From Chloroflexota bacterium (GTDB lineage: Bacteria; Chloroflexota; UBA11872; UBA12225; JAJDUF01): a stretch of DNA of 64,000 nt. Positions 27,954 to 38,633 of this stretch are shown here, piece after piece (positions within the stretch are counted from its first letter, which is position 1; each line of letters begins with the position of its first letter). The translations under genes and the position numbers were made by a program. The stretch lies in contig JAJDUF010000004.1 of assembly GCA_022826725.1 (NCBI GenBank), positions 186,001 to 250,000 of the forward strand. The letters run 5' to 3'. The notes under the pieces are model-generated. The model worked only from the letters and a program-made list of their open reading frames with translations, searched no databases and had not been told where the DNA came from.

Positions 27954-29030
27954 ATGCGTATGGCTATGCCCACCGCCACTTCGGAGGATGTCCATGTCGT
28001 CCCCATCGGAGCACTCCGGACCACCGCGCTCGCCTTACTCCGGCAGGTGCGCGTGCCGCCGGAGCACGCCGCGCAGATCGCGGAAGTCCTGATTGATACC
28101 GAGCTACGCGGCTACAGCGACCACGGTATCCTCAGCTTGGGCCGATTGATTGACCGCTGCCGGACCGGAGCCGTCAATCCGACCCCCAAGCCCCGGATCG
28201 TGCGCGAGGCGCCGGCGGCCATGCTCTTGGATGCCGACCAGGGCTGCGGCATCATCGCGTCCCGGCAGGCGATGGACTGGTGCATTGCGGCGGCGCGCAC
28301 CCAGGGCCTCGCCAGCGCCGGCGTGACCAACTCCAGCCACTTCATCGGGTGCGCCTTCTATGTCGAGATGGCGGCCCGGGCCGGCATGATCGGCTTTGCT
28401 TGCGGCTCTGCCGGCCAAGCGATGCCTCCACCCGGCGGGCTGACCGCCATCCTCGGCACCAATCCGCTCGGCTACGCCTATCCCGCCCGGCGCCACGACC
28501 CGGTCATCCTCGACATGGCCACCACTGCCAGCGCCGGTGCCAAGATCAGCCTCGCGGCGCAGCTTGGGCATCCGATCGAGCCGGGCCTGCTCACCGATGC
28601 CGCCGGCAACCCGACGACCGATCCGCGTGCCCTGGGCAACGGCGGGCTGATGCTGCCTACGGGCGGCTACAAGGGGTTCGGCTTGGCGATGGTCGTAGAC
28701 TGCCTGGCCGGCGTGTTGACCGGGGCCGGTTTCGCGCTCACCGGCGGTATCACGCACGGCCAGTCGGGACACTTCTTCTGGGCGCTCAATATCGAGGCCT
28801 ACCTGCCGCTGCACCAATTCCTATCCCGCGTTGACGAGCAGCTTGACCAGATCAAACAGGCCCGCCGAGCGCCCGGCGTCAGCGAGATTTTGGTGCCGGG
28901 CGAGCGCGGCCAGAGGCGGCGCCGCCAGCTCTACCGCAGCGGCAAGGTGCCACTGCCGACCGTCAGCTGGAACGAGCTAGGCCGCCTCTGCGCCGACTTA
29001 GATGTACCCGCCCCACCCCGCGAGCGTTAG
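27954..29030 (+). CDS. Ldh family (malate/L-lactate dehydrogenase-like) oxidoreductase
   Basis: TELRGYSDHGILSLGRLIDR, GMIGFACGSAGQAMPPPGG, LGTNPLGYAYPAR, GGYKGFGLAMVVDCLAGVLTGAGF; AAGGAG RBS. Confidence 0.88.
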   Translation: MRMAMPTATSEDVHVVPIGALRTTALALLRQVRVPPEHAAQIAEVLIDTELRGYSDHGILSLGRLIDRCRTGAVNPTPKPRIVREAPAAMLLDADQGCGIIASRQAMDWCIAAARTQGLASAGVTNSSHFIGCAFYVEMAARAGMIGFACGSAGQAMPPPGGLTAILGTNPLGYAYPARRHDPVILDMATTASAGAKISLAAQLGHPIEPGLLTDAAGNPTTDPRALGNGGLMLPTGGYKGFGLAMVVDCLAGVLTGAGFALTGGITHGQSGHFFWALNIEAYLPLHQFLSRVDEQLDQIKQARRAPGVSEILVPGERGQRRRRQLYRSGKVPLPTVSWNELGRLCADLDVPAPPRER

Positions 29031-29036
29031 CAGCCA

Positions 29037-29687
29037 CTAGCCCCCGGCCGGTTGCTTCACCGTCACGCGGATGATCCGCACACAGTAGTGGCCGTCGTGG
29101 CCGTTGCCGAGCATGATGTCGCGTTGGCCGATCTCCAGCTGGCTCCAGCCCATCACCGTCACTTTGCGGCAGGCCGGCAAATGAAACTCGGCGCTGCTGA
29201 GGCCCGCTTCTCGCCAGTCTTCCGTCACGCCGCGCCCCCACGGCAGGCCGTTGACGTGCTCGCCCCAGAGGTTGCTGGCCTTCATCTTCACGCCGGTCCG
29301 CGGATACTTCCACTCCAGCGGCTCGGCATGGATGAGCACCGTTCCCGGCGGTGAGCACGCGCTCCCGATGACCGTGACGCCGATGATCGGCTCTTCCTCC
29401 ACGAACGTGATTGCGCCGAACGGCGGTACGTCAATCTCCACTCCGTCCGGGTTGTACTCGGCGCCGCCCTCCTTCTTTCTGGCCTCCCGCCCCAGCTCGA
29501 CGTAGAAGTTCGGGTAGTTGAAGGGTGCCTCGTACTCGCGGTGCTCCACCGCATAGACCTCCACCGTCTGCGGTATGCCGGCGTGCGCCATCTGCGGCAC
29601 CCCTAACTCGTCGTCGGCAATCTGGCCGGGCTGCCGGCCCGGGCGAACGGCGACGGCGCGGGCAATCGGCTGCGCTGTCACTGCCAT
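29037..29687 (-). CDS. Conserved hypothetical protein
   Basis: 216-aa ORF with RBS-like GGAGGAATGACC upstream; no family recognised. Confidence 0.6.
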   Translation of the reverse strand: MAVTAQPIARAVAVRPGRQPGQIADDELGVPQMAHAGIPQTVEVYAVEHREYEAPFNYPNFYVELGREARKKEGGAEYNPDGVEIDVPPFGAITFVEEEPIIGVTVIGSACSPPGTVLIHAEPLEWKYPRTGVKMKASNLWGEHVNGLPWGRGVTEDWREAGLSSAEFHLPACRKVTVMGWSQLEIGQRDIMLGNGHDGHYCVRIIRVTVKQPAGG

Positions 29688-29888
29688 TGGTCATTCCTCC
29701 TCCACACGCTGCGGGTGCTCGCCCCGCCGCATGGCTGCACGAGCGAGGCCGCGTGCGCCTCCCGATGGCACCGAGGATGCCATACCGAAATCGTGACCTG
29801 ACGGCCGGGAGGTGTCACTTCCTTGTCCGGAAGGCGCCTTGTACCGTATCATCAGTAGGTAACTAGCAGCGGGGGGCTAGGAGGTAGT

Positions 29889-30140
29889 ATGGGCTTCGTT
29901 CCCAGCGGACCAGAGGTGTGGGTTATTCTCGTCATCATCCTCATCGTCTTTGGGGCCGGCAAGCTGCCGGAGATCGGCGGCGCGCTCGGTAAGGGCATCC
30001 GCGAGTTCCGGTCGTCGCAGAAGCAAGCCAGCGAAGAGGACGACGAAATGGAGGACATGCCGGCCACCGCCCAGGTCGAAGAGCAGGCGGAAGCTGCCCC
30101 GGAGCCGGCGGCGGCCACTGCCGAGAAGAAGACCGCTTGA
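29889..30140 (+). CDS. tatA: TatA/E family twin-arginine translocase subunit
   Basis: [42 protein letters not shown]. Confidence 0.92.
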   Translation: MGFVPSGPEVWVILVIILIVFGAGKLPEIGGALGKGIREFRSSQKQASEEDDEMEDMPATAQVEEQAEAAPEPAAATAEKKTA

Positions 30141-30218
30141 AGCACACGTCAACGATTGCAGCCCGCTCGTGCTCATGCACGGCGGCACAGCACCAAGCAT
30201 TACCAATAAGGAGGTAGG

Positions 30219-30524
30219 ATGGGCTTTCTCCCAAGCGGACCGGAAGTCTGGGTCATTCTGATCATCATCTTGATCGTCTTTGGGGCCGGCAAACTGCCGC
30301 AGGTCGGCGGTGCGCTGGGCAAGGGGATTCGCGAGTTCAGAATTTCCCAGAAGCAGGCCATGGAAGAGGACGAAGAGGACGAGGGCGAACCCGAGGAGGC
30401 CCGCGCGGCCGCCGAGAAGAAGCCGGCCGCCACCAGCACTGCTGAAGCCGGCGCCACCAAGTCTCCGGCGAGCGCAGCCAAGCCGGCTGAGGAAGCCAAG
30501 CCTACCGAGAAGGAAACCGCCTAG
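30219..30524 (+). CDS. tatA: TatA/E family twin-arginine translocase subunit (second copy)
   Basis: [42 protein letters not shown]. Confidence 0.92.
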   Translation: MGFLPSGPEVWVILIIILIVFGAGKLPQVGGALGKGIREFRISQKQAMEEDEEDEGEPEEARAAAEKKPAATSTAEAGATKSPASAAKPAEEAKPTEKETA

Positions 30525-30661
30525 CCATCCACAGCCGTTGACGGTTGGCGGCTCAGAGCGACCCGGCAATACCCGGGAGCGCGCCGGCGGTACGGCGGCG
30601 ACCAGTTGGCGCCACACATGAGCCGGCCGGGCCTCGTACCGGCCGCGTGCGCGCTCCCCGG

Positions 30662-31138
30662 TCAGTCTTCAAGCACCCAGCGGTCCAGTTCGCGGGTGTA
30701 GGCGCATACCTCTGCGGGATCGAACCACAGCGCGATCTCTGCCGCCGCCGTCTCCGGCGCGTCGGAGGCGTGAATCAGATTACGCAGTCCGTGGAGCGCG
30801 AGGTCGCCGCGGATCGTCCCCGGGGCAGCCTCCCAGGGGCGCGTGCTGCCCACCATCGCCCGCACGATCCGGATGGCCTCCGGCCCCTCCAGCACGGCCG
30901 CGACGACCGGCGCGGCGGTCAGGTGGTCCACGAGGCCGGCGAAGAAGAACTTGCCCTGATGCTCGGCGTAGTGCCGCTCGGCCAGTGCTCGCGCCACGGC
31001 CACCATCTTGAGGCCGACAATCTTGAGGCCGCGGCGCTCGAACCGGCCCATAAGCTCTCCCACCAACGCACGCTGCACTCCGTCCGGCTTGATCAAGATT
31101 AGCGTGCGCTCGCGGTGCGGTGCTACTGCTGTCGTCAT
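30662..31138 (-). CDS. ndk: Nucleoside-diphosphate kinase
   Basis: TLILIKPDGVQRALVGELMGRFERRGLKIVGLKM; the usual NxxHGSDS block is NLIHASDAPETA here. Confidence 0.92.
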   Translation of the reverse strand: MTTAVAPHRERTLILIKPDGVQRALVGELMGRFERRGLKIVGLKMVAVARALAERHYAEHQGKFFFAGLVDHLTAAPVVAAVLEGPEAIRIVRAMVGSTRPWEAAPGTIRGDLALHGLRNLIHASDAPETAAAEIALWFDPAEVCAYTRELDRWVLED

Positions 31139-31182
31139 AGTGCTGTCTACCTCACAGTTGCTTGCTGAACCCGATTCTACTT

Positions 31183-32025
31183 CTACCGCCCTGCCGCCGG
31201 TGATAGCGCCTCATGGGGAGCGGCCGGTGGCGGTTGTGCGGGTACTGTCGGCGGTTCGGCCCGGCCGGGCGTCTCCAAGTCGGGGTCGAGCAGCGCCAGT
31301 TCGCTGGCATCGAGCACCCGGAACGCGCCGCGCAAAAGCGGGTCTACCCGTCGCGCCATTGCCAGGGGCTTAATACTATCGCCGCCGTTGATCTCGGCAT
31401 CCAGTGCCGCCAGCAGGTTTGCCGGGAAGCACAACGGCTGCCGACTCAGGAGCGCGGCCAATACCACCCGGGCCTCGGCGACCTGGTGCGAGCGCCACAG
31501 CGCCCGAATCAGCACCATCACGAGGTCGCTGCGTCCCGGCTCCAGGTCCAGACACGCCCGCGCCTCCTGCACGGCATGTTCCCAGAGACCCCCGCGCAGG
31601 AAGCGGTGCGCCAGCCCGGCCCGGCTCAACGGCTGCCGGGGCGGCGGGGCCGCCCCGCTGGCTGGAGAGTCGTCCGGCCCCCAGTATTCTCGCAGGTCGG
31701 CCGCTCGCTGCCAGTAGGAAGCAACTGCTGCCGTGCCCTCCAGGGTCGTCACGGCGCTTGCCACCCCCCGCGCGGCCGGCGCACAACCCGGCTCTAGGCG
31801 CAAGACCAACTCGAACTCGGCGCGCGCCTCCTCTGCTGCGCCAATGGCCGCGTGGCCCACGCCCGTCAGGAGATGGACTTCCCATCCCTCCTTCACGAGC
31901 GCCGCAGCACGGGCGCAAGTATGCAACGCATCCGCCGGACGACCACGCGCCAAGAGCCGGCGTGCCCGCTCGCAAGACGCCGTATATCGGTCGGCAACCC
32001 GGTCGGCTGCAATCTCAGATGCCAA
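31183..32025 (-). CDS. Tetratricopeptide-like repeat protein
   Basis: Ala/Leu-rich helical repeats (LTGVGHAAIGAAEEARAEFELVLRLEPG). Confidence 0.6.
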   Translation of the reverse strand: MASEIAADRVADRYTASCERARRLLARGRPADALHTCARAAALVKEGWEVHLLTGVGHAAIGAAEEARAEFELVLRLEPGCAPAARGVASAVTTLEGTAAVASYWQRAADLREYWGPDDSPASGAAPPPRQPLSRAGLAHRFLRGGLWEHAVQEARACLDLEPGRSDLVMVLIRALWRSHQVAEARVVLAALLSRQPLCFPANLLAALDAEINGGDSIKPLAMARRVDPLLRGAFRVLDASELALLDPDLETPGRAEPPTVPAQPPPAAPHEALSPAAGR

Positions 32026-32341
32026 ACTCTTCCCTACACGTGGCTACCCAGCGGCTGCCACCTCGACCATCTAGCCGGCAGCTTACTTAATCGGGGTGCA
32101 ATGCGAGGCCGGCCCTACGCTGCCGCCGTTTGCAGAAGTAGACGGTCCCGCCGGATTGCCGGCTCGGAGTCGCTGCATCTTACCCAACCCGCGGCGCGAG
32201 GAGCAATCCACCGGGCCGGTGTGTCGTCTCACCGCCGGTAGCTGCGACAATGGTAAGCAGCCGCCCCGGACCACTCTCGTAACGAGTGGAGCCGGGGTGT
32301 GGGGCTGACACCGCGGCGACATACGGCCGGTCGCTCCTCCT

Positions 32342-33523
32342 GTGGACACGACGATGATTATCGGCATCAACGCCCAAAAGCTCTACCACTCGCAGGACTA
32401 TCGCAACGCGGGCATTAGCCGGTACATCGGCCAGCTCTTGCAGCATCTTGCCCCCCGGATGAAGCACCGTTTCGTGGTCTTTGCCAACGAGCAGCTCCGC
32501 CACTGGGAGGGCTGGGGCGCAGCACACATGGCGCTGCACGCCTCCGTCTGGCCCACGAGCCAGCCGGCGGTGCGAGTGCTCTGGGAGCAGTTGGTGCTGC
32601 CCTGGTTAGCCTGGCATCACCGGCTCGACGTGCTGCACTGCCCGCTCAATATCCGGCCCCTCGCCACGACCGTGCCGTGCGTGCTGACCATCCACGACCT
32701 CTCGTTCGAGCGCTTCCCGGAGCGGTTCCATCCGGCCAAGCAGCGGTACCTGGCCGCCTTCACTCGCCTCTCGGCGCGGCGCGCCGCCCACATCCTGACC
32801 GACTCGGCCAGTACGCGGGACGACGTGACACGCTTCTACGGTATCCCGCCGGAGCGCATGACCGTTGTATACCCAGGAGTGGACGCGGACTTCACCCCGA
32901 TCCGCGATCCCCAGGTGCTCGCTGACTTCCGGCGCCGGCACGGTCTGGAAGCGCCGTATATTCTCTATCTCGGCACGTTGGAGCCACGGAAGAACGTTGA
33001 TCGCCTGGTGCGGGCCTTTGCCGCGCTCGTGCAGGCCGGCGGGCCGAACTTCCGGCACCGGCTGGTGCTGGCAGGTGGCAAGGGCTGGGACTATCAGGCC
33101 ATTTTTCGCGCTATCGAAAGGGAGGGCGTGGGGGATCGCGTGCTGACACCCGGCTATGTGCCCAGGGCGGAGCAGCCACTCTGGTACAATGCCGCCGACC
33201 TGTTTGTCTACCCGTCCGAGTACGAGGGGTTCGGCTTTCCGGTGCTGGAAGCGATGGCTTGCGGGGTGCCGGTCATCACGACGCAAGCCTCGTCTCTGCC
33301 GGAGGTGGTCGGCGCTGCCGGGTGTTTGGTGCCTCCCTCCGACGAGGCGGCCCTCACAGCGGCAATGGCCAGGCTCCTGTCGCGGCCGGAGGAGGCCGCG
33401 GCGTTGGGCACTGCCGGCACGGCCCAAGCAGCCCGGTTCACCTGGGGCCGGACCGCGGCGGCCTGCCTCGCCGTGTACGAGCACTTCGGATCGGGTAGGC
33501 AGCAACCATGGCTCGCCTCCTAA
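32342..33523 (+). CDS. Glycosyltransferase family 4 (GT-B) protein
   Basis: ILYLGTLEPRKNVDRLVRAF, YPSEYEGFGFPVLEAMACGVPVITT. Confidence 0.92.
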   Translation: MDTTMIIGINAQKLYHSQDYRNAGISRYIGQLLQHLAPRMKHRFVVFANEQLRHWEGWGAAHMALHASVWPTSQPAVRVLWEQLVLPWLAWHHRLDVLHCPLNIRPLATTVPCVLTIHDLSFERFPERFHPAKQRYLAAFTRLSARRAAHILTDSASTRDDVTRFYGIPPERMTVVYPGVDADFTPIRDPQVLADFRRRHGLEAPYILYLGTLEPRKNVDRLVRAFAALVQAGGPNFRHRLVLAGGKGWDYQAIFRAIEREGVGDRVLTPGYVPRAEQPLWYNAADLFVYPSEYEGFGFPVLEAMACGVPVITTQASSLPEVVGAAGCLVPPSDEAALTAAMARLLSRPEEAAALGTAGTAQAARFTWGRTAAACLAVYEHFGSGRQQPWLAS

Positions 33524-35019
33524 GCCCGGTGATGACGATGCCCCCGGCACCGCCCCGGCCACCACCAGCGCCGCCAGCGCCGCGCCGTATCTCGGCACGC
33601 CTGCTGCCCGTCCTCGGGCTGCTCGTCGGCGATATTGCCCTGGCCAACCTGGCCTTTGTGCTCTCCTATTGGGTGCGCTACGACTTGCGCTGGGCGCCAC
33701 CGGTCGGCAGCGAGTTCGTAGATGTGCCGCTTTCCAACTACACGGGACCGCAAATCCTCGTCACCGCCATCCTCATCGCCGTGTTCCTCTGGCGGGGGCT
33801 GTATCGCCAGCGGCGCAGCCGGCAGTGGCTCGATGAAGTGGCCAGCATCATGACGGGCAGTACCTTCGGCTTCTCCACGCTGATCGTGCTGTTCTTCATC
33901 CTCCGGCCGGAGATCGGCATTTACTCGCGCACGATGATCCTGTACCCCTGGCTGGGCGTCGTGGTGCTGCTCTCCGCCTTTCGACTGGTCGTGCGGACCG
34001 TCATCGCCTGGCGGCGGCGGCGCGGCCGCGATGTGCGGCGCGTGCTCGTCGTCGGCGCCGGCACTCGCGGCAAGATGGTAATGCAGCAGATCGAGCAACA
34101 TCCCGGCCTCGGGTACCGTCCCGTCGGCTTCCTCGACGACGTTTCCTGGGCACAACGCGCCGATTTCGGTCGCTTCCGGGTCCTGGGCGCGGTCGCAGAC
34201 TTGCCACAGGTCGCCGCAGCGCAGCAGATAGACGAGGTGATCGTGGCGCTGCCGGGCGAGTCCCACGAGACCATTCTGGGCACCCTCGACCATTGCGCGA
34301 AGAGCAACATCGGCTTCAAGCTCGTACCCGACCTCTTCGAGCTGACGTTGGGGGACGTGGAAGTTGACAACCTGGCCGGCATTCCCCTGATCGGCGTCCG
34401 CGATTCCCTGCTAACCGGCCTCAATCTCGGCGTCAAACGGGCGCTGGACATCGTCATCGCCGGCCTGGCCTTGCTCCTCACCCTCCCGCTCTCGCTAGTC
34501 CTGATTATTGCGATCCGCCTGGAGAGCGCCGGGCCGTTCCTGCTGCCGCAGCATCGTATCGGCCGGGACACGAAGCCCTTCCGTATGTTCAAGTTGCGCT
34601 CGATGTATCGGGACGCCGAGCGGCAGCGCGGCGCGCTAGAGCATCTCAACGAGGCAGAGGGGCCGCTCTTCAAGATACGTGACGACCCGCGGATCACGAA
34701 GGTTGGCAAGATCATGCGGCGGTTCAGTCTCGATGAGCTGCCGCAGCTCTGGAACGTGCTGCGGGGAGACATGAGCTTGGTCGGGCCACGTGCGCCGCTG
34801 GCCGGCGAGGTGGAGCAGTACGACGCCTGGCAGACCAGACGACTCGCCGTGACACCGGGACTGACGGGCCTCTGGCAGGTCAGTGGTCGCAGCGAGCTGA
34901 GTTTCGACGAGATGGTGATGCTGGACTTCTACTACATCGAGAACTGGTCCATCGGCCTTGACGTGAAGATCCTACTCCGCACCGTTCCCGCCGTGTTGAC
35001 CGGCCGCGGCGCATACTAG
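33508..35019 (+). CDS. Exopolysaccharide biosynthesis polyprenyl glycosylphosphotransferase (priming sugar transferase)
   Basis: Membrane helices, then KRALDIVIAGLALLLTLPL...FKLRSMY...DELPQLWNVLRGDMSLVGPRAPL. Confidence 0.92.
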   Translation: MARLLSPVMTMPPAPPRPPPAPPAPRRISARLLPVLGLLVGDIALANLAFVLSYWVRYDLRWAPPVGSEFVDVPLSNYTGPQILVTAILIAVFLWRGLYRQRRSRQWLDEVASIMTGSTFGFSTLIVLFFILRPEIGIYSRTMILYPWLGVVVLLSAFRLVVRTVIAWRRRRGRDVRRVLVVGAGTRGKMVMQQIEQHPGLGYRPVGFLDDVSWAQRADFGRFRVLGAVADLPQVAAAQQIDEVIVALPGESHETILGTLDHCAKSNIGFKLVPDLFELTLGDVEVDNLAGIPLIGVRDSLLTGLNLGVKRALDIVIAGLALLLTLPLSLVLIIAIRLESAGPFLLPQHRIGRDTKPFRMFKLRSMYRDAERQRGALEHLNEAEGPLFKIRDDPRITKVGKIMRRFSLDELPQLWNVLRGDMSLVGPRAPLAGEVEQYDAWQTRRLAVTPGLTGLWQVSGRSELSFDEMVMLDFYYIENWSIGLDVKILLRTVPAVLTGRGAY

Positions 35020-35023
35020 CCTT

Positions 35024-36286
35024 ATGTCAGTGGAGCAATCGTCAACGGACAGCGGTGCCGTCCCCCGCAGGGCGGCGCGTCGCCGGCGGCGCCAAGACCC
35101 GCTGGCCGGCGCCCGCATCGCCATCGTTCACGACTACCTCAACCAAATGGGCGGCGCCGAGCGGGTTCTGGAAGTGCTCCACGAGGTCTTTCCCGCAGCG
35201 CCCATCTATACCTCTATGTACGCGCCGACGCTGGTGTCGCCCGCGTTCCGGCGCATGGAGGTGCATACCTCCTTTATGCAGCGCCTGCCGTTCGCCACCC
35301 GCCGTCACCAGGCCTTTCTCCCGTTCTACCCGGCCGCGTTCGAGCAGTTCGATCTCTCCGGCTACGACGTGGTGCTCTCCATGAGTAGCGCCTGGTCCAA
35401 GGGGGTGGTCACGCCGCCGGAGACGTGTCACGTGTGCTACTGCCTCACGCCAATGCGCTTCGCCTGGCAGGCGCACACCTACGCCGCGCAGGAACGCATC
35501 CCCCGGTGGGCCGGCTGGCTACTGCCCCATGTCCTGACCTGGCTGCGGACGTGGGACGTGACCACCGCCCAGCGAGTAGATGCCTTTGGCGCCATCTCCC
35601 GCGTCGTAGCCCAGCGGATATACAAGTTTTACCGGCGGTCGGCCACCGTGATCCATCCGCCGGTGGATACCCAGCGCTACGCACCGGCCGACGGCCACGA
35701 CGACTACTTCCTCGTCGTCTCGCGCCTCGTCCCCTACAAGCGCATTGATCTGGCCGTGCGCGCCTGTACCGAGCTAGGCGTGCCGCTCAAGGTGGTGGGG
35801 GCTGGGCGCGACCGGGCGCGGCTCGAAGCGGTCGCCGGTCCGACGGTCGCGTTCCTCGGTCGGCTGCCGGATGCGACGATCCGCGAGCTGATGGCGCGGT
35901 GTCGCGCCTTCCTCTTTCCCGGTGAAGAAGACTTCGGCCTCACCCCGCTGGAGGCACAGGCCTCGGGCCGACCGGTGATTGCGCTGGAGCGCGGCGGCGC
36001 GCTCGAAACGGTCGTGGACGGCGTGACCGGGCGGCTCTTCCCGGAACCGACGGTGGCGGCGCTGGCTACCGCCCTTACCGGCTTGCGCGACACGGACTTC
36101 GACGCGCGCACCATCCGCCGTCACGCGGTCCGGTTCGATACGAGCCACTTCAAGCGGCGCCTGCGACAGTTCGTGGCCGAGCGTTGGGCGGCGCACCGCA
36201 CCGAATTCTCGGCTGCGCCGCGCGCGGCGCAGCATAAAACCCCGGCGGGGCCGGCCGGCGCACCCGGCCCGGAAGGAGGTCAGTAG
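35024..36286 (+). CDS. Glycosyltransferase family 4 protein
   Basis: IVHDYLNQMGGAERVLEVLHEVFP, FLFPGEEDFGLTPLEAQASGRPVIA. Confidence 0.9.
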   Translation: MSVEQSSTDSGAVPRRAARRRRRQDPLAGARIAIVHDYLNQMGGAERVLEVLHEVFPAAPIYTSMYAPTLVSPAFRRMEVHTSFMQRLPFATRRHQAFLPFYPAAFEQFDLSGYDVVLSMSSAWSKGVVTPPETCHVCYCLTPMRFAWQAHTYAAQERIPRWAGWLLPHVLTWLRTWDVTTAQRVDAFGAISRVVAQRIYKFYRRSATVIHPPVDTQRYAPADGHDDYFLVVSRLVPYKRIDLAVRACTELGVPLKVVGAGRDRARLEAVAGPTVAFLGRLPDATIRELMARCRAFLFPGEEDFGLTPLEAQASGRPVIALERGGALETVVDGVTGRLFPEPTVAALATALTGLRDTDFDARTIRRHAVRFDTSHFKRRLRQFVAERWAAHRTEFSAAPRAAQHKTPAGPAGAPGPEGGQ

Positions 36287-36391
36287 CCGCTGCCGTCCGT
36301 TTCAGCGAGTGAGTTCCTGGCCGGCCAGCATGGGAGACGCTACCCTTAGCGTGAGGGATTCGCGCCTGCCCACTTCCGGCGTACTCCACCA

Positions 36392-37198
36392 GTGGAGAGG
36401 CGGCCGGGAGGTGAGGACGGCGGCCCCAGCGGTACTCGTATGGAGCTGCGGGAATACTGGCACATTATCTGGTCGCGGCGGCTGATGATCGGCGCGCTGC
36501 TGTTGGTCACACTTGTCGCCAGCGTCGCGCTAACTTATGGCCGGCCGGCGACCTACGAGACCGAGCTACGCATTCTCGTCAAGCCGATCCTGTCCGATGC
36601 TACGGACACCGGCTACTATTCCCGCGAGTACTATCGGACCCTGTTTGCGGAGTACGTGCAGGACGACCTCTCCGAGGTCATCAAGAGTCGCCAGTTTGCC
36701 GAGGATGTCGCCGAGCAGATTCAGACGCGCTACGGAGCAGCGCCGGGGATCGGGGAGATCGTGGCGGCGTTCGAGACCCGCAAGGAGCATCGCGTCGTGC
36801 GGATCATGGTTGCCACGCTCAGCTCGCGTCATACCAAGCGGATCGGAGAGGCGGCGGCGGAGGTGCTCCAGACCGTCGGTTGGCAGTACGTATCGCCAGA
36901 GGACCGTCCCCAGGTGGAGGTGCAGGTCATTGATCCGCCGCAAGAGCCGGCAGCGCCGACCCTCCTGTTCCGGCTCCTGACGGTCGTGCTGCACGTCTCG
37001 GTGGCCTTGGCCGTCGGTGTCGCGTTGGCGTTCCTGCTGGACACGTTCGATGATCGGGTGCGGACAGCGGACGAAGTAGAGCGGGACTTGGGCTGGCCCG
37101 TCCTGGCCGCCGTTCCGCACGGCAAGCCGGGCGATCCGGTGGGTAACCGGGCGGCAGCAGAACGCGCGGCCGATGACGACGAGCAAACAACGCAGTAG
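36392..37198 (+). CDS. Wzz/chain-length-determinant-like polysaccharide co-polymerase
   Basis: N- and C-terminal transmembrane helices, MELREYWHIIWSRR (possible true start 36440). Confidence 0.8.
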   Translation: MERRPGGEDGGPSGTRMELREYWHIIWSRRLMIGALLLVTLVASVALTYGRPATYETELRILVKPILSDATDTGYYSREYYRTLFAEYVQDDLSEVIKSRQFAEDVAEQIQTRYGAAPGIGEIVAAFETRKEHRVVRIMVATLSSRHTKRIGEAAAEVLQTVGWQYVSPEDRPQVEVQVIDPPQEPAAPTLLFRLLTVVLHVSVALAVGVALAFLLDTFDDRVRTADEVERDLGWPVLAAVPHGKPGDPVGNRAAAERAADDDEQTTQ

Positions 37199-37958
37199 AG
37201 GCACGAGTGTGGAATTCCGGCGTTATATCGGCATCCTCCTTCGTAGCTGGCCGCTGATGGTGCTGTGCGGGCTGGTGGGGTTAGCCGGCGCATACACCTA
37301 CAGTGTCCAGACGCCCCGCACCTACCGCGCGACGGCCGCGCTATCGGTGACGCCGAGCGTGATCGAGTATTGGACCGGCCAGGCCGTCGAGCGCCTGCTC
37401 AACAACTACACCTTGCGCCTCAAGTCGGGCGCCTTTTTGGAGCGTGTCACCCAGGACCTCGCCGACCAGCAGCCGCCGATTGCACCGGGCGAAGTGGCCG
37501 GCAAGGTGCAGGCCATCGCCTCCGGCGGCGAGTTCCGCATCACCATCCAGGTGCATGACGCCGACGCGCAGCGTGCCCAAGCCATCGCCAACGCCGTCGC
37601 CGAGCGCTTTGTCTACGAAATGGAGTTCGAGAATTACGCCCGCGAGAAACGCGACATCGAGATCATGTTGCTTGACCGTGCTGGCGTTCCGGCGGCGCCG
37701 TTCAGCCCCCGCCCGCGCCGGAACGCCGCCGCCGGCCTCATCCTGGGGGCCATGGTGGGCCTCCTCGCCGGGGTGTTGCTGGAATACTGGCGCGACACCG
37801 TTCAGGGCGCCGAGGAGGTGCCGGACCTGCTCGGTCTCACCGTGATCGGCGTGCTGCCCACCGTAGAGCCGCCCCGAACCGGCTGGCGACGCTGGCTGCC
37901 CCGCCGCGCTGCCACCGCGCTCACACCGCAGACAGGAGTCGCCAGTGACCGACACTGA
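37173..37958 (+). CDS. Second Wzz-like chain-length determinant protein
   Basis: VEFRRYIGILLRSWPLMVLCGLVGLAGAYTYSV..., LILGAMVGLLAGVLLEYW; likely GTG start near 37209. Confidence 0.8.
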   Translation: MTTSKQRSRGTSVEFRRYIGILLRSWPLMVLCGLVGLAGAYTYSVQTPRTYRATAALSVTPSVIEYWTGQAVERLLNNYTLRLKSGAFLERVTQDLADQQPPIAPGEVAGKVQAIASGGEFRITIQVHDADAQRAQAIANAVAERFVYEMEFENYAREKRDIEIMLLDRAGVPAAPFSPRPRRNAAAGLILGAMVGLLAGVLLEYWRDTVQGAEEVPDLLGLTVIGVLPTVEPPRTGWRRWLPRRAATALTPQTGVASDRH

Positions 37959-38622
37959 TCCAACCCTGGTCACGCTCACACACCCGCGGTCGCCCGCAGC
38001 CGAGGCCTATAGGACCCTGCGGACCAACGTGCAGTTCGCCGGCGGCGAGCAGGCCGTGCGGACCATGCTGATTACGAGCGCCGGACCGGACGACGGCAAG
38101 TCCGCTGCCGCCGCCAACCTGGCTATTGCGCTGGCCCAGGCCGACCACTCGGTCATCCTGGTGGACAGCGATCTGCGCCGGCCGGTCCAGCACCGGCTCT
38201 TCGGCCTCCAAAGCCAACCGGGCTTGGCCGACATGCTCGCCGGCGCCGGACCGGACGCCGCGCCGCTCCAAGCGACGGCGGTACCCAAGCTCTCGCTGCT
38301 GGCCAGTGGGCCGCTGCCGCCGAATCCGGCCGAGCTGCTCGGTTCGGCGCGCATGAGCGCGGTGCTCGACACCCTCCGCGAACAGGCCGACTACATCGTG
38401 ATCGATTCGCCCCCGACCGTACTCGTGACCGATGCCGCCGTGCTCGCTACCCAGGTAGACGGCGTGCTGCTCGTGCTGTCGCTGGGGAAGGTGAAGCGCG
38501 AGATGGCCCGCAAGGCCAAAACCCTGCTGGAAAACGTGTCGGCACGCATCCTGGGCGTGGTCGTCAGCAATGCCCCTTACGACGCCCGCGACTTCCGCGA
38601 CTACTACGCTGCGTCCGGCTGA
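37945..38622 (+). CDS. CpsD/CapB family tyrosine-protein kinase
   Basis: AAEAYRTLRTNVQFAG, ITSAGPDDGKSAAAANLAIALAQ, VILVDSDLRRPVQHRLF. Confidence 0.92.
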   Translation: MTDTDPTLVTLTHPRSPAAEAYRTLRTNVQFAGGEQAVRTMLITSAGPDDGKSAAAANLAIALAQADHSVILVDSDLRRPVQHRLFGLQSQPGLADMLAGAGPDAAPLQATAVPKLSLLASGPLPPNPAELLGSARMSAVLDTLREQADYIVIDSPPTVLVTDAAVLATQVDGVLLVLSLGKVKREMARKAKTLLENVSARILGVVVSNAPYDARDFRDYYAASG

Positions 38623-38633
38623 TGCCCCGGCCT

